This document shows positions 35,660 through 43,585 of a stretch of 64,000 nucleotides of DNA, in pieces. The position numbers were made by a program, and so were the translations under genes. The first letter of the stretch is position 1, and every line of letters begins with the position of its first letter. The stretch comes from Phycisphaerales bacterium (GTDB lineage Bacteria; Planctomycetota; Phycisphaerae; UBA1845; Fen-1342), in contig JADJWG010000004.1 in NCBI GenBank assembly GCA_016716475.1, forward strand, positions 682,001 to 746,000, given 5' to 3'. The notes under the pieces are model-generated. The model was not told the DNA's origin, made no database searches, and worked only from the letters and a program-made list of their open reading frames with translations.

Positions 35660-36000
35660 TTAATCCCCGCCGTCATGATAACCGCAGGTCTCGTAGAACG
35701 ATGGGGGAAGCAGCCACACCTTTCCGGCGCTGAGCGCTTCGGCGACGGCCACGTTCACCACCTCGGCAGGCCCTTGGGAACAAGCCGCCCGGCCGCCGTC
35801 CACCCGGCCTCGAAGGTCCACACCTCGTGGCCCGGAGTGAGCCCGAGCGTACGCCCATCCTCGAACGTCACCCACAACGTCGCCGGCGCGGGGCTCTCGA
35901 AGACTTGCGTCACCGTCCCGTAACAGGGTTCACCGTGGGCCTATGTTCCCGACGTACTCACCCGCATCGCCGCCACCCCCTCAGCCAGTTCGGCACGCTC
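35660..36000 (-). pseudogene. Relic of a pretoxin HINT (Hedgehog/intein) domain
   Basis: On the minus strand the translation TVTQVFESPAPATLWVTFED followed by GRTLGLTPGHEVWTFEAGWT matches the central part of the HINT domains that sit before toxin tips in Rhs-type proteins. One in-frame TAG interrupts it upstream, at about 35940, and the frame shifts after AAGRLVP. A short in-frame piece continues as VVNVAVAEALSAGKVW. It is a decayed tail of an Rhs toxin cassette and marks the left edge of the island. The assignment is by motif recognition and is moderate. Confidence 0.45.
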
Positions 36001-36126
36001 CTACCCGACCACTGGCAACCCATCACCGCAGGTTGACCCCCACGCAATCGCACCGCCCCGCACGAGCGACCGCAGCGCCCTGCGCTCAATCCCGAGCAAC
36101 GGGGTGCACCGGACGGTTGCGTAAGA

Positions 36127-36855
36127 TCATGAGATGCGTGACACTCTGCGAAGAAAGTCTCCCATGCGGTCATAGGATTTCCAGGTGCGTCGAATACTCA
36201 TGGCGACAGGAGAGTCAGACGGCTCATCTGGGTTAACGTGCATTAGAGCGCCAACCAGTTCGCTAGATACCTTAGCGCCATACCCCACCAGCAACACGGC
36301 TTTGCGGTAGTAACTCTCCTCTCCCTCATAGGAGTCAATCAGACACCGCAACGGCGAATCCCCACTGGGTAACAGCGCGTTAGGATCGGCGCCCGCCTTG
36401 AGCAATCGCTGCACTGTACGGGTGGCGCCGCTTTCTGCGGCCGAATGCAGTGGGGTGTGCCCCGTTTCGGGAGAGCGCCCATTGACGTCCGCCCCCGCGC
36501 GCAGAAGGACCTCCACAATGTCTGTACGCGGTCCTATGCACGCCTGCATAAGCGCGTGAGCTCCTTCCGAACTCCATCGATTCACGTCGGCCCCGTGCTT
36601 CACAAGCCACTCGACGCCAGCGAGATCGCCATTGAGGATCCGATTGACTAGCGGCGTCCAGCCGTTCTCATCCTCGGCGTTGATCGGCGCGCCCAGCTCA
36701 AGCAGTAACGGCCATAGAGCAGGCTCGCTCACGTGCAGAGAGGTTTGAGGCAGCTTTCCACCCCGCGACACGATAGAGCGCAGCGCCCGAATGTCGCTCG
36801 TGAGCCTGTCGATAATCACTTCGAGCTTGCTCTCGTTATGATCGGCACTCATCAT
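36127..36855 (-). CDS. Ankyrin-repeat protein, candidate immunity protein
   Basis: A 242-residue cytoplasmic protein with four to five ankyrin repeats (NGWTPLVNRILNGDLAGVEW, GHTPLHSAAESGATRTVQRL, then LLKAGADPNAL). Ankyrin proteins are frequent immunity partners of Rhs and other polymorphic toxins. The start is uncertain: an open frame reaches 36960, but its beginning overlaps the toxin-tip remnant, so I prefer the ATG at 36855 (or 36852), 35 bases after that remnant's stop. No signal peptide is visible, as expected for a cytoplasmic antidote. The immunity role is inferred from position. Confidence 0.65.
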   Translation of the reverse strand: MMSADHNESKLEVIIDRLTSDIRALRSIVSRGGKLPQTSLHVSEPALWPLLLELGAPINAEDENGWTPLVNRILNGDLAGVEWLVKHGADVNRWSSEGAHALMQACIGPRTDIVEVLLRAGADVNGRSPETGHTPLHSAAESGATRTVQRLLKAGADPNALLPSGDSPLRCLIDSYEGEESYYRKAVLLVGYGAKVSSELVGALMHVNPDEPSDSPVAMSIRRTWKSYDRMGDFLRRVSRIS

Positions 36856-36890
36856 GCCATGCCCATTATTCACGCACGCGCTAAACACGG

Positions 36891-37032
36891 CTACTCGAGG
36901 CACTCTTCCTTTGGCGGCGGCTCGCACTTTGCAATGCAAGCATTGTACTTTATGCTGCACTGAATCGCCATGTTCGCCTGATGCATTATCTCCTGGAAAT
37001 GCCCCTTATCCCAATTTGCGGCCTTCTTACAC
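36891..37032 (-). pseudogene. C-terminal remnant of an Rhs toxin tip
   Basis: The last 46 codons of a minus-strand frame (CKKAANWDKGHFQEIMHQAN, then IQCSIKYNACIAKC) end in TAG at 36891. They look like the cysteine-rich C-terminal end of an Rhs-associated toxin. The upstream part of the frame is not protein-like, so only the tip end survives, just before the ankyrin gene. I cannot name the toxin family. Confidence 0.4.
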
Positions 37033-37146
37033 AGGATTACGAACGCGGCGCGTGACGAGGCGCAGCTCGCCGATCGTCCAGTCGCGTAGGGTGAAACTAT
37101 GAGGTGGAGGCCGCGCCGGCCGGAGGGCGCAATCACGCGGGTCAGC

Positions 37147-38022
37147 TCATCCGATTGGCACATGTCGGCTCCAGAACTCGGCGGGATTATGTGGGCGGAA
37201 GTGGCCGCGGATGTTCGGAGCTCCGCGCTGCTCCACGCCCGAAGGCACGGCCGGTTCCGCAATGACGATGTGACCGAGCGTCTCATCCAAGCGCATAGTG
37301 CAGGTGCCACGGATCACCTTCTCGCGGACATGCTCGCCCAGCGGCTTGCGCATAATCGCATATGCGGTCGCGCTGTCATCCTCAGGGGACATGTCGTGCC
37401 AGTACTCCTCTGCGGGTATGCATACGGCGTTGCACACATGCCATGACTCGCAGAGCTCACGAAAGCGGTCTGACACCAGGCGCACACGCAGCCCGCGTGG
37501 ATAGAAGATGTCTTCGCCAGACCATGTGCCCGGCTCGATGATGATGGCTTCCCACCGCCGTGCGACACCGGTACGGCACTCATCGCACGTTGGCGCCCGG
37601 TCCCACACGATGCCGGAACGTTCCAGGTCAACGGCTGCACGGCTGCGGGTGGCGGTCACGCGGTAATACAGCGGTGGCGCGCCTCTTACGTTGCCCCGGC
37701 GGGCCAGGCGAATGTGCGAAACGGGGTCGAATCCCTCCAGACCGGTAAGGCCGTACTCGTGGTAGAGCGCGCGAAAGCGCTCAGACACCACCAGGGTGTC
37801 ACCGGCACCCTCCACGATGTCGCCGAAGCGGTTACCACTACACTCCAATGCCCCCTCGTAAGGCGGCAGCCAGTTCAGCATACTCGTGAACGCACCGCAG
37901 CACGGGCACGTCGTGGCCGCCCCGGTACGGATCGATCCCGTTGCCGGATCGACGCGCTCAAGCAGATACGTCGCGTTAGCCTCATCAGGCCTCAGGGCAT
38001 GGAATCGTTCACTTGTTGCCAT
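37147..38022 (-). CDS. Double-CXXCG immunity protein (SitI6-like)
   Basis: A 291-residue protein with two zinc-ribbon-like halves: CPCCG at residues 39-43 and a second CDEC (146-149), each followed by a similar beta-rich segment (VSERFRALYHEYGLTGLEGF and VSDRFRELCESWHVCNAVCI). This matches the 'double-CXXCG motif' family, whose Myxococcus member SitI6 protects against the toxin SitA6. Its ATG overlaps the 3' end of the toxin-tip gene by 14 bases, the tight arrangement of a toxin-immunity pair. It should act in the cytoplasm by binding its nuclease. Family naming is from memory of the motif layout. Confidence 0.8.
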   Translation of the reverse strand: MATSERFHALRPDEANATYLLERVDPATGSIRTGAATTCPCCGAFTSMLNWLPPYEGALECSGNRFGDIVEGAGDTLVVSERFRALYHEYGLTGLEGFDPVSHIRLARRGNVRGAPPLYYRVTATRSRAAVDLERSGIVWDRAPTCDECRTGVARRWEAIIIEPGTWSGEDIFYPRGLRVRLVSDRFRELCESWHVCNAVCIPAEEYWHDMSPEDDSATAYAIMRKPLGEHVREKVIRGTCTMRLDETLGHIVIAEPAVPSGVEQRGAPNIRGHFRPHNPAEFWSRHVPIG

Positions 38023-38320
38023 GATTGCCTAATCCATGCGGAAAGTGCTCAACAGCATCATTCCTGGAGTACCGCGTCTGCAGGTAACTCTCGAAGTCAC
38101 TGGTTGTCCATTCGGGATGCCGCCTGATCTCATCCGCCACCTCAGCATCGACCTGCCGGTGAAACTGATCATACCCATTATGTGCAGTTTTGTCTTTCGC
38201 CTGGGTCACGAAGCGTGCGTCACGGTACTTGTACTTCTCGCGCAGCTTCGGGTGGCTCTCCAGTGCGCGCCAGACCCTCTTCGAGATTGCATGGTGCCAG
38301 TCACCGACACACACTACCAC
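38009..38320 (-). CDS. Rhs C-terminal toxin tip, WHH/AHH-type nuclease (frameshifted from its core)
   Basis: A 103-residue open frame beginning VCVGDWHHAISKRVWRALE and continuing KYRDARFVTQAKDKTAHNGY and DQFHRQVDAEV, the pattern of the HNH/endonuclease VII-like toxin family associated with the Myxococcus SitA6/TIGR02269 proteins. Adjacent His residues (WHH) and a later AHNGY are probable metal and catalytic ligands. The Rhs core fragment (38301-39311) ends in a different frame 20 bases into this one. Adding one GC dinucleotide in the CCGCACG at the junction fuses them as GGRARYKSSANRVVV. So the toxin tip is probably the natural C terminus of that core copy. It overlaps its immunity gene by 14 bases. 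Confidence 0.75.
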   Translation of the reverse strand: MVVCVGDWHHAISKRVWRALESHPKLREKYKYRDARFVTQAKDKTAHNGYDQFHRQVDAEVADEIRRHPEWTTSDFESYLQTRYSRNDAVEHFPHGLGNHGNK

Positions 38321-38354
38321 ACGGTTTGCGGACGACTTGTATCGTGCGGCCTCC

Positions 38355-38599
38355 CGGGTTCACGCTGGCCACGATGTTCATTGCGTCCCAGAAGCCGCCG
38401 CGGCCGGTGCTGAGCAGGTAGACCGACTCGAAGACGTCCAGGCCGAGCAGTGACGAGGCGATGCTCAGGCCCGTGTTCAGGCCCAGTGACGCCCAGCGGG
38501 CCCCCTCGTTCAGCGCGCCGAGCGCGTAGAGCCGGTGCCCCTCCAGGTCGGAGATCAGGTCGTCGAAGTCCGCGTCGTCCTCCCAGCTCAGGCCGGACG
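38355..38599. repeat. Rhs pre-tip repeat, copy 1
   Basis: This 245-base stretch is repeated, identical as far as I can read, at 42786-43030 (constant offset 4,431). It encodes the Rhs segment just before the toxin tip (SGLSWEDDADFDDLIS to NIVASVNP). Sequence diverges right after it in both copies, marking the tip exchange point. Confidence 0.8.
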
Positions 38600-38754
38600 G
38601 GTCGCGGCGGTTGATCGGATTGGCCCCCAGGTAATCGTAGAGGTTCGCGCCGTCGGCGAACTGACCGGCCGCGTCGAAGGCCCCCAGCACGAGGTCCAGC
38701 GCGTCGCCCTGCATCGCCAGCACGATGAGCAGGGGCAGGGCGGACTCGTTCGGA

Positions 38755-39297
38755 TCGCGCGTGACGAACCGCCCCAATTCCGGGCTGTACCAGCGGTTAC
38801 GCGCGTAGAAGAGCCCGACGGTCGGACGACGGGTGCCGGCGGGTACGCCGCCGGTGCCGGTGGCGAACCGCTCGCCGGCGAGAGGATCGTCGGTGATACG
38901 CTCGTCGGGGTCGACGCAGAAGCGCTCGAAGAACAGGCCCTGGTGCCCCAAGCGATTGAATGGGATCGCGACGGTATCGTGGTCCTCGGTCAGAACGACG
39001 GCCCCGTACGGATCCCACGTGTACTGTTTGACCGTAAGTGGCTCTACGCCCTGGCCGCCACCATCGTTCAGGTCCCCAACCAATCCCGTGACGTTGTAGT
39101 TGGCATCGGTGAGGTACGCCGTCATCATCGGCGGCGCGGCCGGCAAGAGCGGATTCGTCGCGACTTGCGCGATGATCTCGTCCACGTACTCCGGCCCCCA
39201 GACGTATTCGCGAACCGCGAACGTCGTAACAGGCCCACCGCTCCCCGGTACAACGGTCGCGCTGACTTCCTGGATGCGCCGCACACCGTCGTAGTAG
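38755..39297. repeat. Rhs core repeat, copy 1
   Basis: About 543 bases match 44376-44918 with a constant offset of 5,621 and only a few substitutions. They encode the conserved hyper-variable-proximal core of the Rhs protein. Confidence 0.8.
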
Positions 39298-39340
39298 AGC
39301 CTATCCCGCAACTGGACAATTCTATCAATGCTAGTATACT

Positions 39341-39505
39341 GTGTATATGAAACTCACGGATGAGATTGTGAACTGGCTGGCGGGCTGGATTCCGGATCAC
39401 AAGGCGCAGCCGAAGGGCAGGCGGCCGCCGTTGTCGAAGGCTCGGTCGTTGCGGGGGATCTTCTGGATTCTGGACAACGGTGCGAAATGGAAAGACTTGC
39501 CGGCG
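39341..39505 (+). mobile_element. IS5-family transposase fragment (N-terminal piece)
   Basis: The frame MKLTDEIVNWLAGWIPDHK, then LRGIFWILDNGAKWKDLP, is the N-terminal DUF4096-type part of an IS5-family transposase, related to but distinct from the two longer copies at 41.7 and 55.1 kb. Similarity stops near 39505, where immunity-gene DNA begins. It abuts the truncated Rhs core and probably caused that truncation. Confidence 0.65.
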
Positions 39506-39562
39506 GAAGTCGGCGATTGCCGCCGCCGCCAGCTTCCGCGCCGCCGCCGTCCACATGGGGCT

Positions 39563-40654
39563 CTAGCGCAGGTAGGCCACGTCGGCCTGCCAGCCGCGGA
39601 TGCGGTTATCGAGTAGCAGTTTGCGCAGACGCGGTGAGATGAGCAGGCACGGTGCCGGTGCGAGCAGGCCGCGACGCACGCCGAGCAGCTCACGCGTGCA
39701 GGCCACGTCGCTACCGTCCCAGCGCGCGCGGTCCACGAAGACCTCCGACAGCAGGTTCAGCCCGAGCACGTGCCCGTGTGGGCAGCGGTACCGGCCGCGC
39801 TCGTCGGCATCATCCAAGTCGCTCCCTGTCCGCGTGGGCGGCACGATCGGCACGGGCGGCGCGGTCACCACGAGCTGGTACCACGGTGGCGGCACGCGGC
39901 CCCGGCTCCGCCGGGCGGCGCGGTCGTCGTACTCCTGCCAGGCCCGCCGGACCAGTTCGGCCTGCTGCGGGTGGTTGATCCACGCGTCAAAGGCCGGCCC
40001 GGAGTCCGGCACTCCGTCGGCCGCACAGCAGCGTAGCAGCTCGCGCCCGGCCGGCGTCGTCTTGAGGTTGACCGGGCCGTCGCGCGGCTTCCGCCGGTGG
40101 CGCACCAACCGCAGGACAAAGCCGGTCAGCCCGGCCGTGCCAAGCAGGTCCGCCAGCCGCTGGGAGACGATCCACTCGTTGGCGATGGTGCGGGCGATGT
40201 CCTTGGAGCGCGGGACGCGGGTCAGGTCGAGCACGAGGTCACCCACCTGCACGCGGCCGGCGCCGCAGAGGTCCGGGCCCAGCGACGCGCCCGGGTAGTA
40301 GTCGCTCAGGTCCATGACCGGGGCGAACACGTGCGGGCAGGCGTTTGACTCGTCATAGCGCGTGCCGCACTCCTCGCCGGCGGGTTCGAAGACGGCCGTG
40401 ATCGACAGGTGGAAGAGCTCGGCGGCCGCGAGTTCATCGCGGGTGTAGGCGCGCTGCAGGTACCAGCCCCAGAAGAGCGAGGCATCCAGCCGGTCGCGGA
40501 TCTCGTGGGCGAGGCGGCAGATCTCGGCGAAGCGGGGATCGTCGGTGCGCAGCCGCAGCTTGCGCACCCTTTCGCCGAGGCGCTGCCCCTCCTCCGGGCC
40601 GCAGATCAGGTGGGCGAACTCCTCGTTGACGCGCAGTTCGCAGGTTTCACGCAT
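39563..40654 (-). CDS. Orphan immunity-like protein (paralogue of the neighbouring immunity gene)
   Basis: A 363-residue cytoplasmic protein. Its first half aligns in outline with the adjacent immunity protein at 40801-41550: DPRFAEICRLAHEIRDRL matches DPRLAQLREFGTAFSPDL, and RAYTRDELAAAELFHLSI matches ALYTIDELRAAPLLEFSL. A Cys pair (CGTRYDESNACPH) sits where that protein has CPHC. The C-terminal half adds another segment with CPHGHVLGLNLLSEVF. No toxin gene is directly upstream; a 146-base gap with an inverted repeat separates it from its paralogue. It is probably an antidote retained after its toxin was lost, protecting against siblings that still have it. The immunity role is inference. 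Confidence 0.6.
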   Translation of the reverse strand: MRETCELRVNEEFAHLICGPEEGQRLGERVRKLRLRTDDPRFAEICRLAHEIRDRLDASLFWGWYLQRAYTRDELAAAELFHLSITAVFEPAGEECGTRYDESNACPHVFAPVMDLSDYYPGASLGPDLCGAGRVQVGDLVLDLTRVPRSKDIARTIANEWIVSQRLADLLGTAGLTGFVLRLVRHRRKPRDGPVNLKTTPAGRELLRCCAADGVPDSGPAFDAWINHPQQAELVRRAWQEYDDRAARRSRGRVPPPWYQLVVTAPPVPIVPPTRTGSDLDDADERGRYRCPHGHVLGLNLLSEVFVDRARWDGSDVACTRELLGVRRGLLAPAPCLLISPRLRKLLLDNRIRGWQADVAYLR

Positions 40655-40668
40655 AGGGTCAGCCTACC

Positions 40669-40763
40669 AGTCCGTTGACAGTGTCGCTCTCGACTTCGAA
40701 AGGCCGCGTTTTATAGCGTCGGCTGCGTCGAAAATGACCGAGCCGGGCTCATTCAACGGACTG
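40669..40763. repeat. Small inverted-repeat element
   Basis: The 11-base sequence CAGTCCGTTGA at 40669-40679 is matched by its inverse complement at 40753-40763. The 95-base unit lies in the gap between the two immunity paralogues and has no coding content. It could be a miniature transposable element or the stem of a terminator. Confidence 0.5.
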
Positions 40764-40800
40764 TTAGCAGTCCGCCGCGGAAGTCGATTTGGGGCGGATT

Positions 40801-41550
40801 TCACGCAGCCGCGCGGACAACGTGATCGGCGAACATTGCGCGGCCTCTCGCCGCCATCATGCCCGCGGGACCCGCCAGGCTCAGACCCGCGCCCAGCAGG
40901 ATGTCCCACGTCAGGTCCTGGCGGTCGTCGCCACGGACCAGCCCGCGGGTGGCGGGGCTCATGCGGGGCATCGTGTGCTCGGCCACGAGCTGCCACCAGC
41001 CGGTCGGCTCATCCCGTTTCGAGCGTGCTTCCAGCAGCTTCAGCCCCCGAAGTGCGGCGCTGGCCAGTGCGGCGTGCAGCTCGCCGCGCACGAGGTAGTC
41101 GAAGTCGATGGTTTGGCACACGACGCCCGTACGCGGGAACCCGGACGGATGGTCGCTGAACGACGGGTTGACGCGGATCGGGCCGACTTGGCGCGCTCCG
41201 GTGTGGCAGTGCGGGCAGCCGATCGCGAAGTCGTACTGGCCCGCGTAGGGATAGCCGAGCTCGCGCGGCGAGCGATTGAGGCTGAACTCCAGCAACGGGG
41301 CGGCGCGCAGCTCGTCGATGGTGTAGAGGGCTTCGACGCGCTGGAGGATGCCCAAGTCTGGTGAGAACGCGGTGCCGAACTCCCGTAGCTGCGCCAGGCG
41401 CGGGTCGGCCTCGTCGAGTTCACCGGTGAATGCGGCCCGCACACGGTAGCCCTCAGCCGGCTCCCAGCCGGCCAGGAGGTCCAGCGACTCGAGAAACTTG
41501 CGCAGACGCGGCCCGTGCTGTCTCGGCACGGAGAATGTTATGTGCACCAT
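40801..41550 (-). CDS. Candidate immunity protein for the IS-interrupted toxin
   Basis: A 249-residue cytoplasmic protein beginning MVHITFSVPRQHGPRLRKFL. The middle holds a zinc-type CPHC and further Cys residues (GVVCQTIDFDYLVRGEL), so it belongs to the same broad Cys-containing immunity group as its neighbour at 39563. The ATG at 41550 follows the toxin stop after only five bases (GGAGA, the ribosome site), which is the classic toxin-immunity arrangement. An open frame extends 39 bases further upstream but only inside the toxin gene. Its last 40 residues are Gly/Ala-rich. Confidence 0.7.
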   Translation of the reverse strand: MVHITFSVPRQHGPRLRKFLESLDLLAGWEPAEGYRVRAAFTGELDEADPRLAQLREFGTAFSPDLGILQRVEALYTIDELRAAPLLEFSLNRSPRELGYPYAGQYDFAIGCPHCHTGARQVGPIRVNPSFSDHPSGFPRTGVVCQTIDFDYLVRGELHAALASAALRGLKLLEARSKRDEPTGWWQLVAEHTMPRMSPATRGLVRGDDRQDLTWDILLGAGLSLAGPAGMMAARGRAMFADHVVRAAA

Positions 41551-41680
41551 TCTCCTCACCTGAAGTACCTCTCTATTGCTCGTACCCACTCCGGATGCCC
41601 GTGTCGTGTGTAGACCTCAATGTACACCGGAAGTGCCTCATGCAGTCGTCCGTCTGGTAGGGACTGCGGCAGTCGTGACA

Positions 41681-42505
41681 TGAGGCTATCTCAAAACCGG
41701 GACACCTGTTGACTTTGTACAATGATGCATGTTGACACTCACGAATGAGCAATTGGATTGGCTGGCGGACAGGATTCCGGATCGGCCGAAGAGTCCGAAG
41801 GGCGGCCGCCCGTCGCGGACAAGCGGCGGACGCTGCGGCATCTTCTGGATGCTGGACAACGGCGAAGTGGAAGGACCTGCCGCGCGAGTTCGCGCGCGGG
41901 CCACGGTGCACCGTTGGTTCCGCGCTGGACGCGCGAAGGGCTCTTTGAGCAGGCCATGCGGGCCGCCGGACGCCTGGTCGAACGGCGCGGCGTACCGCGT
42001 GTACGAATGCTTCATCGACGGCACCTTCGCCAAGGCCCGGGGCGGCGGTGATGGGATCGGGCTCGGCCACCTCGGAAAAGGCGTGAAAATCATGGTTCTG
42101 GTCGATGCTCGCGGGTTGCCGGTGGCGATCGATACCGCGCCGGCGGACGCCCACGAGAGCCGCTGCGTGCAGGCGCTGTTCGACTTCGTGCTGACGCGCG
42201 AGACGCCGCCGCGCGTGATCGGCGACAAGGCGTACGACAGCGACAAGCTCGACGAAGAGCTCGCACAGCGCGGCATGGAAATGATCGCGCCGCATCGCGG
42301 CAACCGCAAGCCGGAGAATGTGACACAGGACCGCCGGCCGCTGCAGCGCGTGCAGCGGGCGCTGGACGGTGGAGCGGACGATCTCCTGGATCCAGAACTA
42401 CCGCCGGCTCTGCATCCGTTGGGAGAAGTCGAGCTGCCTGTTCAGCGGCTTCTTGCATATGACCTGTACGCTTCTCTTGCTTTCAGAGGTTTTGAGATAG
42501 CCTCA
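41681..42505 (+). mobile_element. IS5-type insertion sequence, copy B
   Basis: The element has perfect 17-base inverted ends (GAGGCTATCTCAAAACC, left 41682-41698, right 42488-42504) and is flanked by a two-base AT repeat. Inside is a transposase beginning at ATG 41729 (LTNEQLDWLADRIPDRPKSP, a DUF4096 N terminus, then a DDE domain with GLPVAIDTAPADAHES and VIGDKAYDS). The reading frame is broken: compared with the 55.1-kb copy it lacks a GC or CG pair at two GCGC sites near its start. It sits inside an Rhs toxin tip, in the opposite orientation to it. Confidence 0.8.
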
Positions 42506-42785
42506 TCAGTTCGCGCGTGATCTGCTTGTGCGTTTCCCGTGGCAGGATCACGGCCGGCAGATCATCCAGCGAGATTCCCGTACCCTTCATGTGGCGCCAC
42601 TCCAGTAGCTTATGAGCTTCGATCTGATGGTTGAAGCCCCTCGTCAGCTTCTTGGCTTGGCCAAACGGCAGTATCTTGAACAGGTGCTCCGCTGCCTTGC
42701 CGGTCACTCTGGCCGTGCGGGCGCCCTTCTGCGCCCAGGCGAAGCCCTTCCCGATCACCTGCCCGGCTTTCCCGATCCGAGCGGC

Positions 42786-43030
42786 CGGGTTCACGCTGGC
42801 CACGATGTTCATTGCGTCCCAGAAGCCGCCGCGGCCGGTGCTGAGCAGGTAGACCGACTCGAAGACGTCCAGGCCGAGCAGTGACGAGGCGATGCTCAGG
42901 CCCGTGTTCAGGCCCAGTGACGCCCAGCGGGCCCCCTCGTTCAGCGCGCCGAGCGCGTAGAGCCGGTGCCCCTCCAGGTCGGAGATCAGGTCGTCGAAGT
43001 CCGCGTCGTCCTCCCAGCTCAGGCCGGACG
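42786..43030. repeat. Rhs pre-tip repeat, copy 2
   Basis: Second copy of the 245-base segment described at 38355-38599. Its right end at 43030 is 26 bases from the stop of the next immunity gene, so the duplication junction is sharp. Confidence 0.8.
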
Positions 43031-43056
43031 CTTACCAACGCACACCGTGATTCTCG

Positions 43057-43581
43057 CTATGGACCTAGATAGAAGCGAGCGACTCGAAGGACGTGCGCAA
43101 AGGACGCCGACACAAAGCCGATCGCCACGTCCGGTATGGGCACGTTGTCCGCAGGATCGATCCAGTCATGATATAACTGATAGAGTCGTGTTTGGTCGCT
43201 ATCATGCTTTAGATAATAATAGTCTCCGCCCATCGCGCACATGCCAATTGGAGTGTATCCGGCCGCCAGCACCGCGGGTCCAGTATACGTGGCGACGAGA
43301 TCTTCGACAATATCTTCCGGAGCCATCCAATAGAATTCATGATCTCGCCCGGGCTCGTAATCTTCGGATCGCAACATTACTGGGGCCGATGGGGACCCAG
43401 CCCTATCAACCGCAAAGGCAACGTGCATGCCACACACCGGAAGATCGCGGAACACCTCAATCAACCCGGGTATCGTTGCCGGCCCAAGCACCTCTAACAT
43501 GCGCCTCATTTGGATGTCGCCCGCGCGTGTGCCGACAAGGTCGCGGCGCCGAGAGGACAGAGCATTATAGATAGTGGACAT
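43057..43581 (-). CDS. Candidate immunity protein for the main Rhs toxin
   Basis: A 174-residue acidic cytoplasmic protein beginning MSTIYNALSSRRRDLVG. The second half (GGDYYYLKHDSDQTRLYQLY, then IPDVAIGFVSASFAHVLR) has the feel of the SMI1/KNR4 (SUKH) immunity fold, but I cannot confirm the family. Its ATG is four bases after the stop of the Rhs gene, so it is the dedicated antidote of the current tip. No signal peptide is present. Confidence 0.65.
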   Translation of the reverse strand: MSTIYNALSSRRRDLVGTRAGDIQMRRMLEVLGPATIPGLIEVFRDLPVCGMHVAFAVDRAGSPSAPVMLRSEDYEPGRDHEFYWMAPEDIVEDLVATYTGPAVLAAGYTPIGMCAMGGDYYYLKHDSDQTRLYQLYHDWIDPADNVPIPDVAIGFVSASFAHVLRVARFYLGP

Positions 43582-43585
43582 CTTC

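Larger units (their letters stand above)
38301..39311 (-). pseudogene. Duplicated Rhs core fragment (displaced cassette)
   Basis: This 336-residue frame repeats the end of the main Rhs protein, including its core signature (FYARNRWYSPELGRFVTRDP) and the pre-tip region ending NIVASVNP. Its N-terminal edge at about 39298 abuts IS5-like DNA, so it lacks the beginning of an Rhs protein, a signal peptide and a ribosome site, and is not likely to be made by itself. The 543 bases at 38755-39297 are nearly identical to the core of the intact copy. It can supply a new tip to the main gene by recombination. Confidence 0.75.
41556..43030 (-). pseudogene. Displaced Rhs core plus toxin tip, split by an IS5-type element
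   Basis: Reading from 43030 the frame begins with the 245-base pre-tip repeat and continues past NIVASVNP into a different tip (AARIGKAGQVIGKGFAWAQK). It carries a catalytic-looking HQIEAHKLLEWRH and LPRETHKQITRELM before hitting the IS at 42505. On the far side of the IS the same frame resumes at 41680 (SRLPQSLPDGRLHEALPVYI, then TRHGHPEWVRAIERYF) and stops at 41556. Removing the IS with one AT repeat joins RELM to SRLPQ without a frame change. The tip of about 135 residues resembles HNH-superfamily nucleases with H-x-IE and a late HPEW. No Rhs start is attached, so it is a silent cassette. Confidence 0.7.

Noticed and set aside
42610..43038. A 142-codon minus-strand frame
   Set aside because: It is the wrong frame of the duplicated Rhs pre-tip repeat; the correct frame gives the known Rhs sequence.
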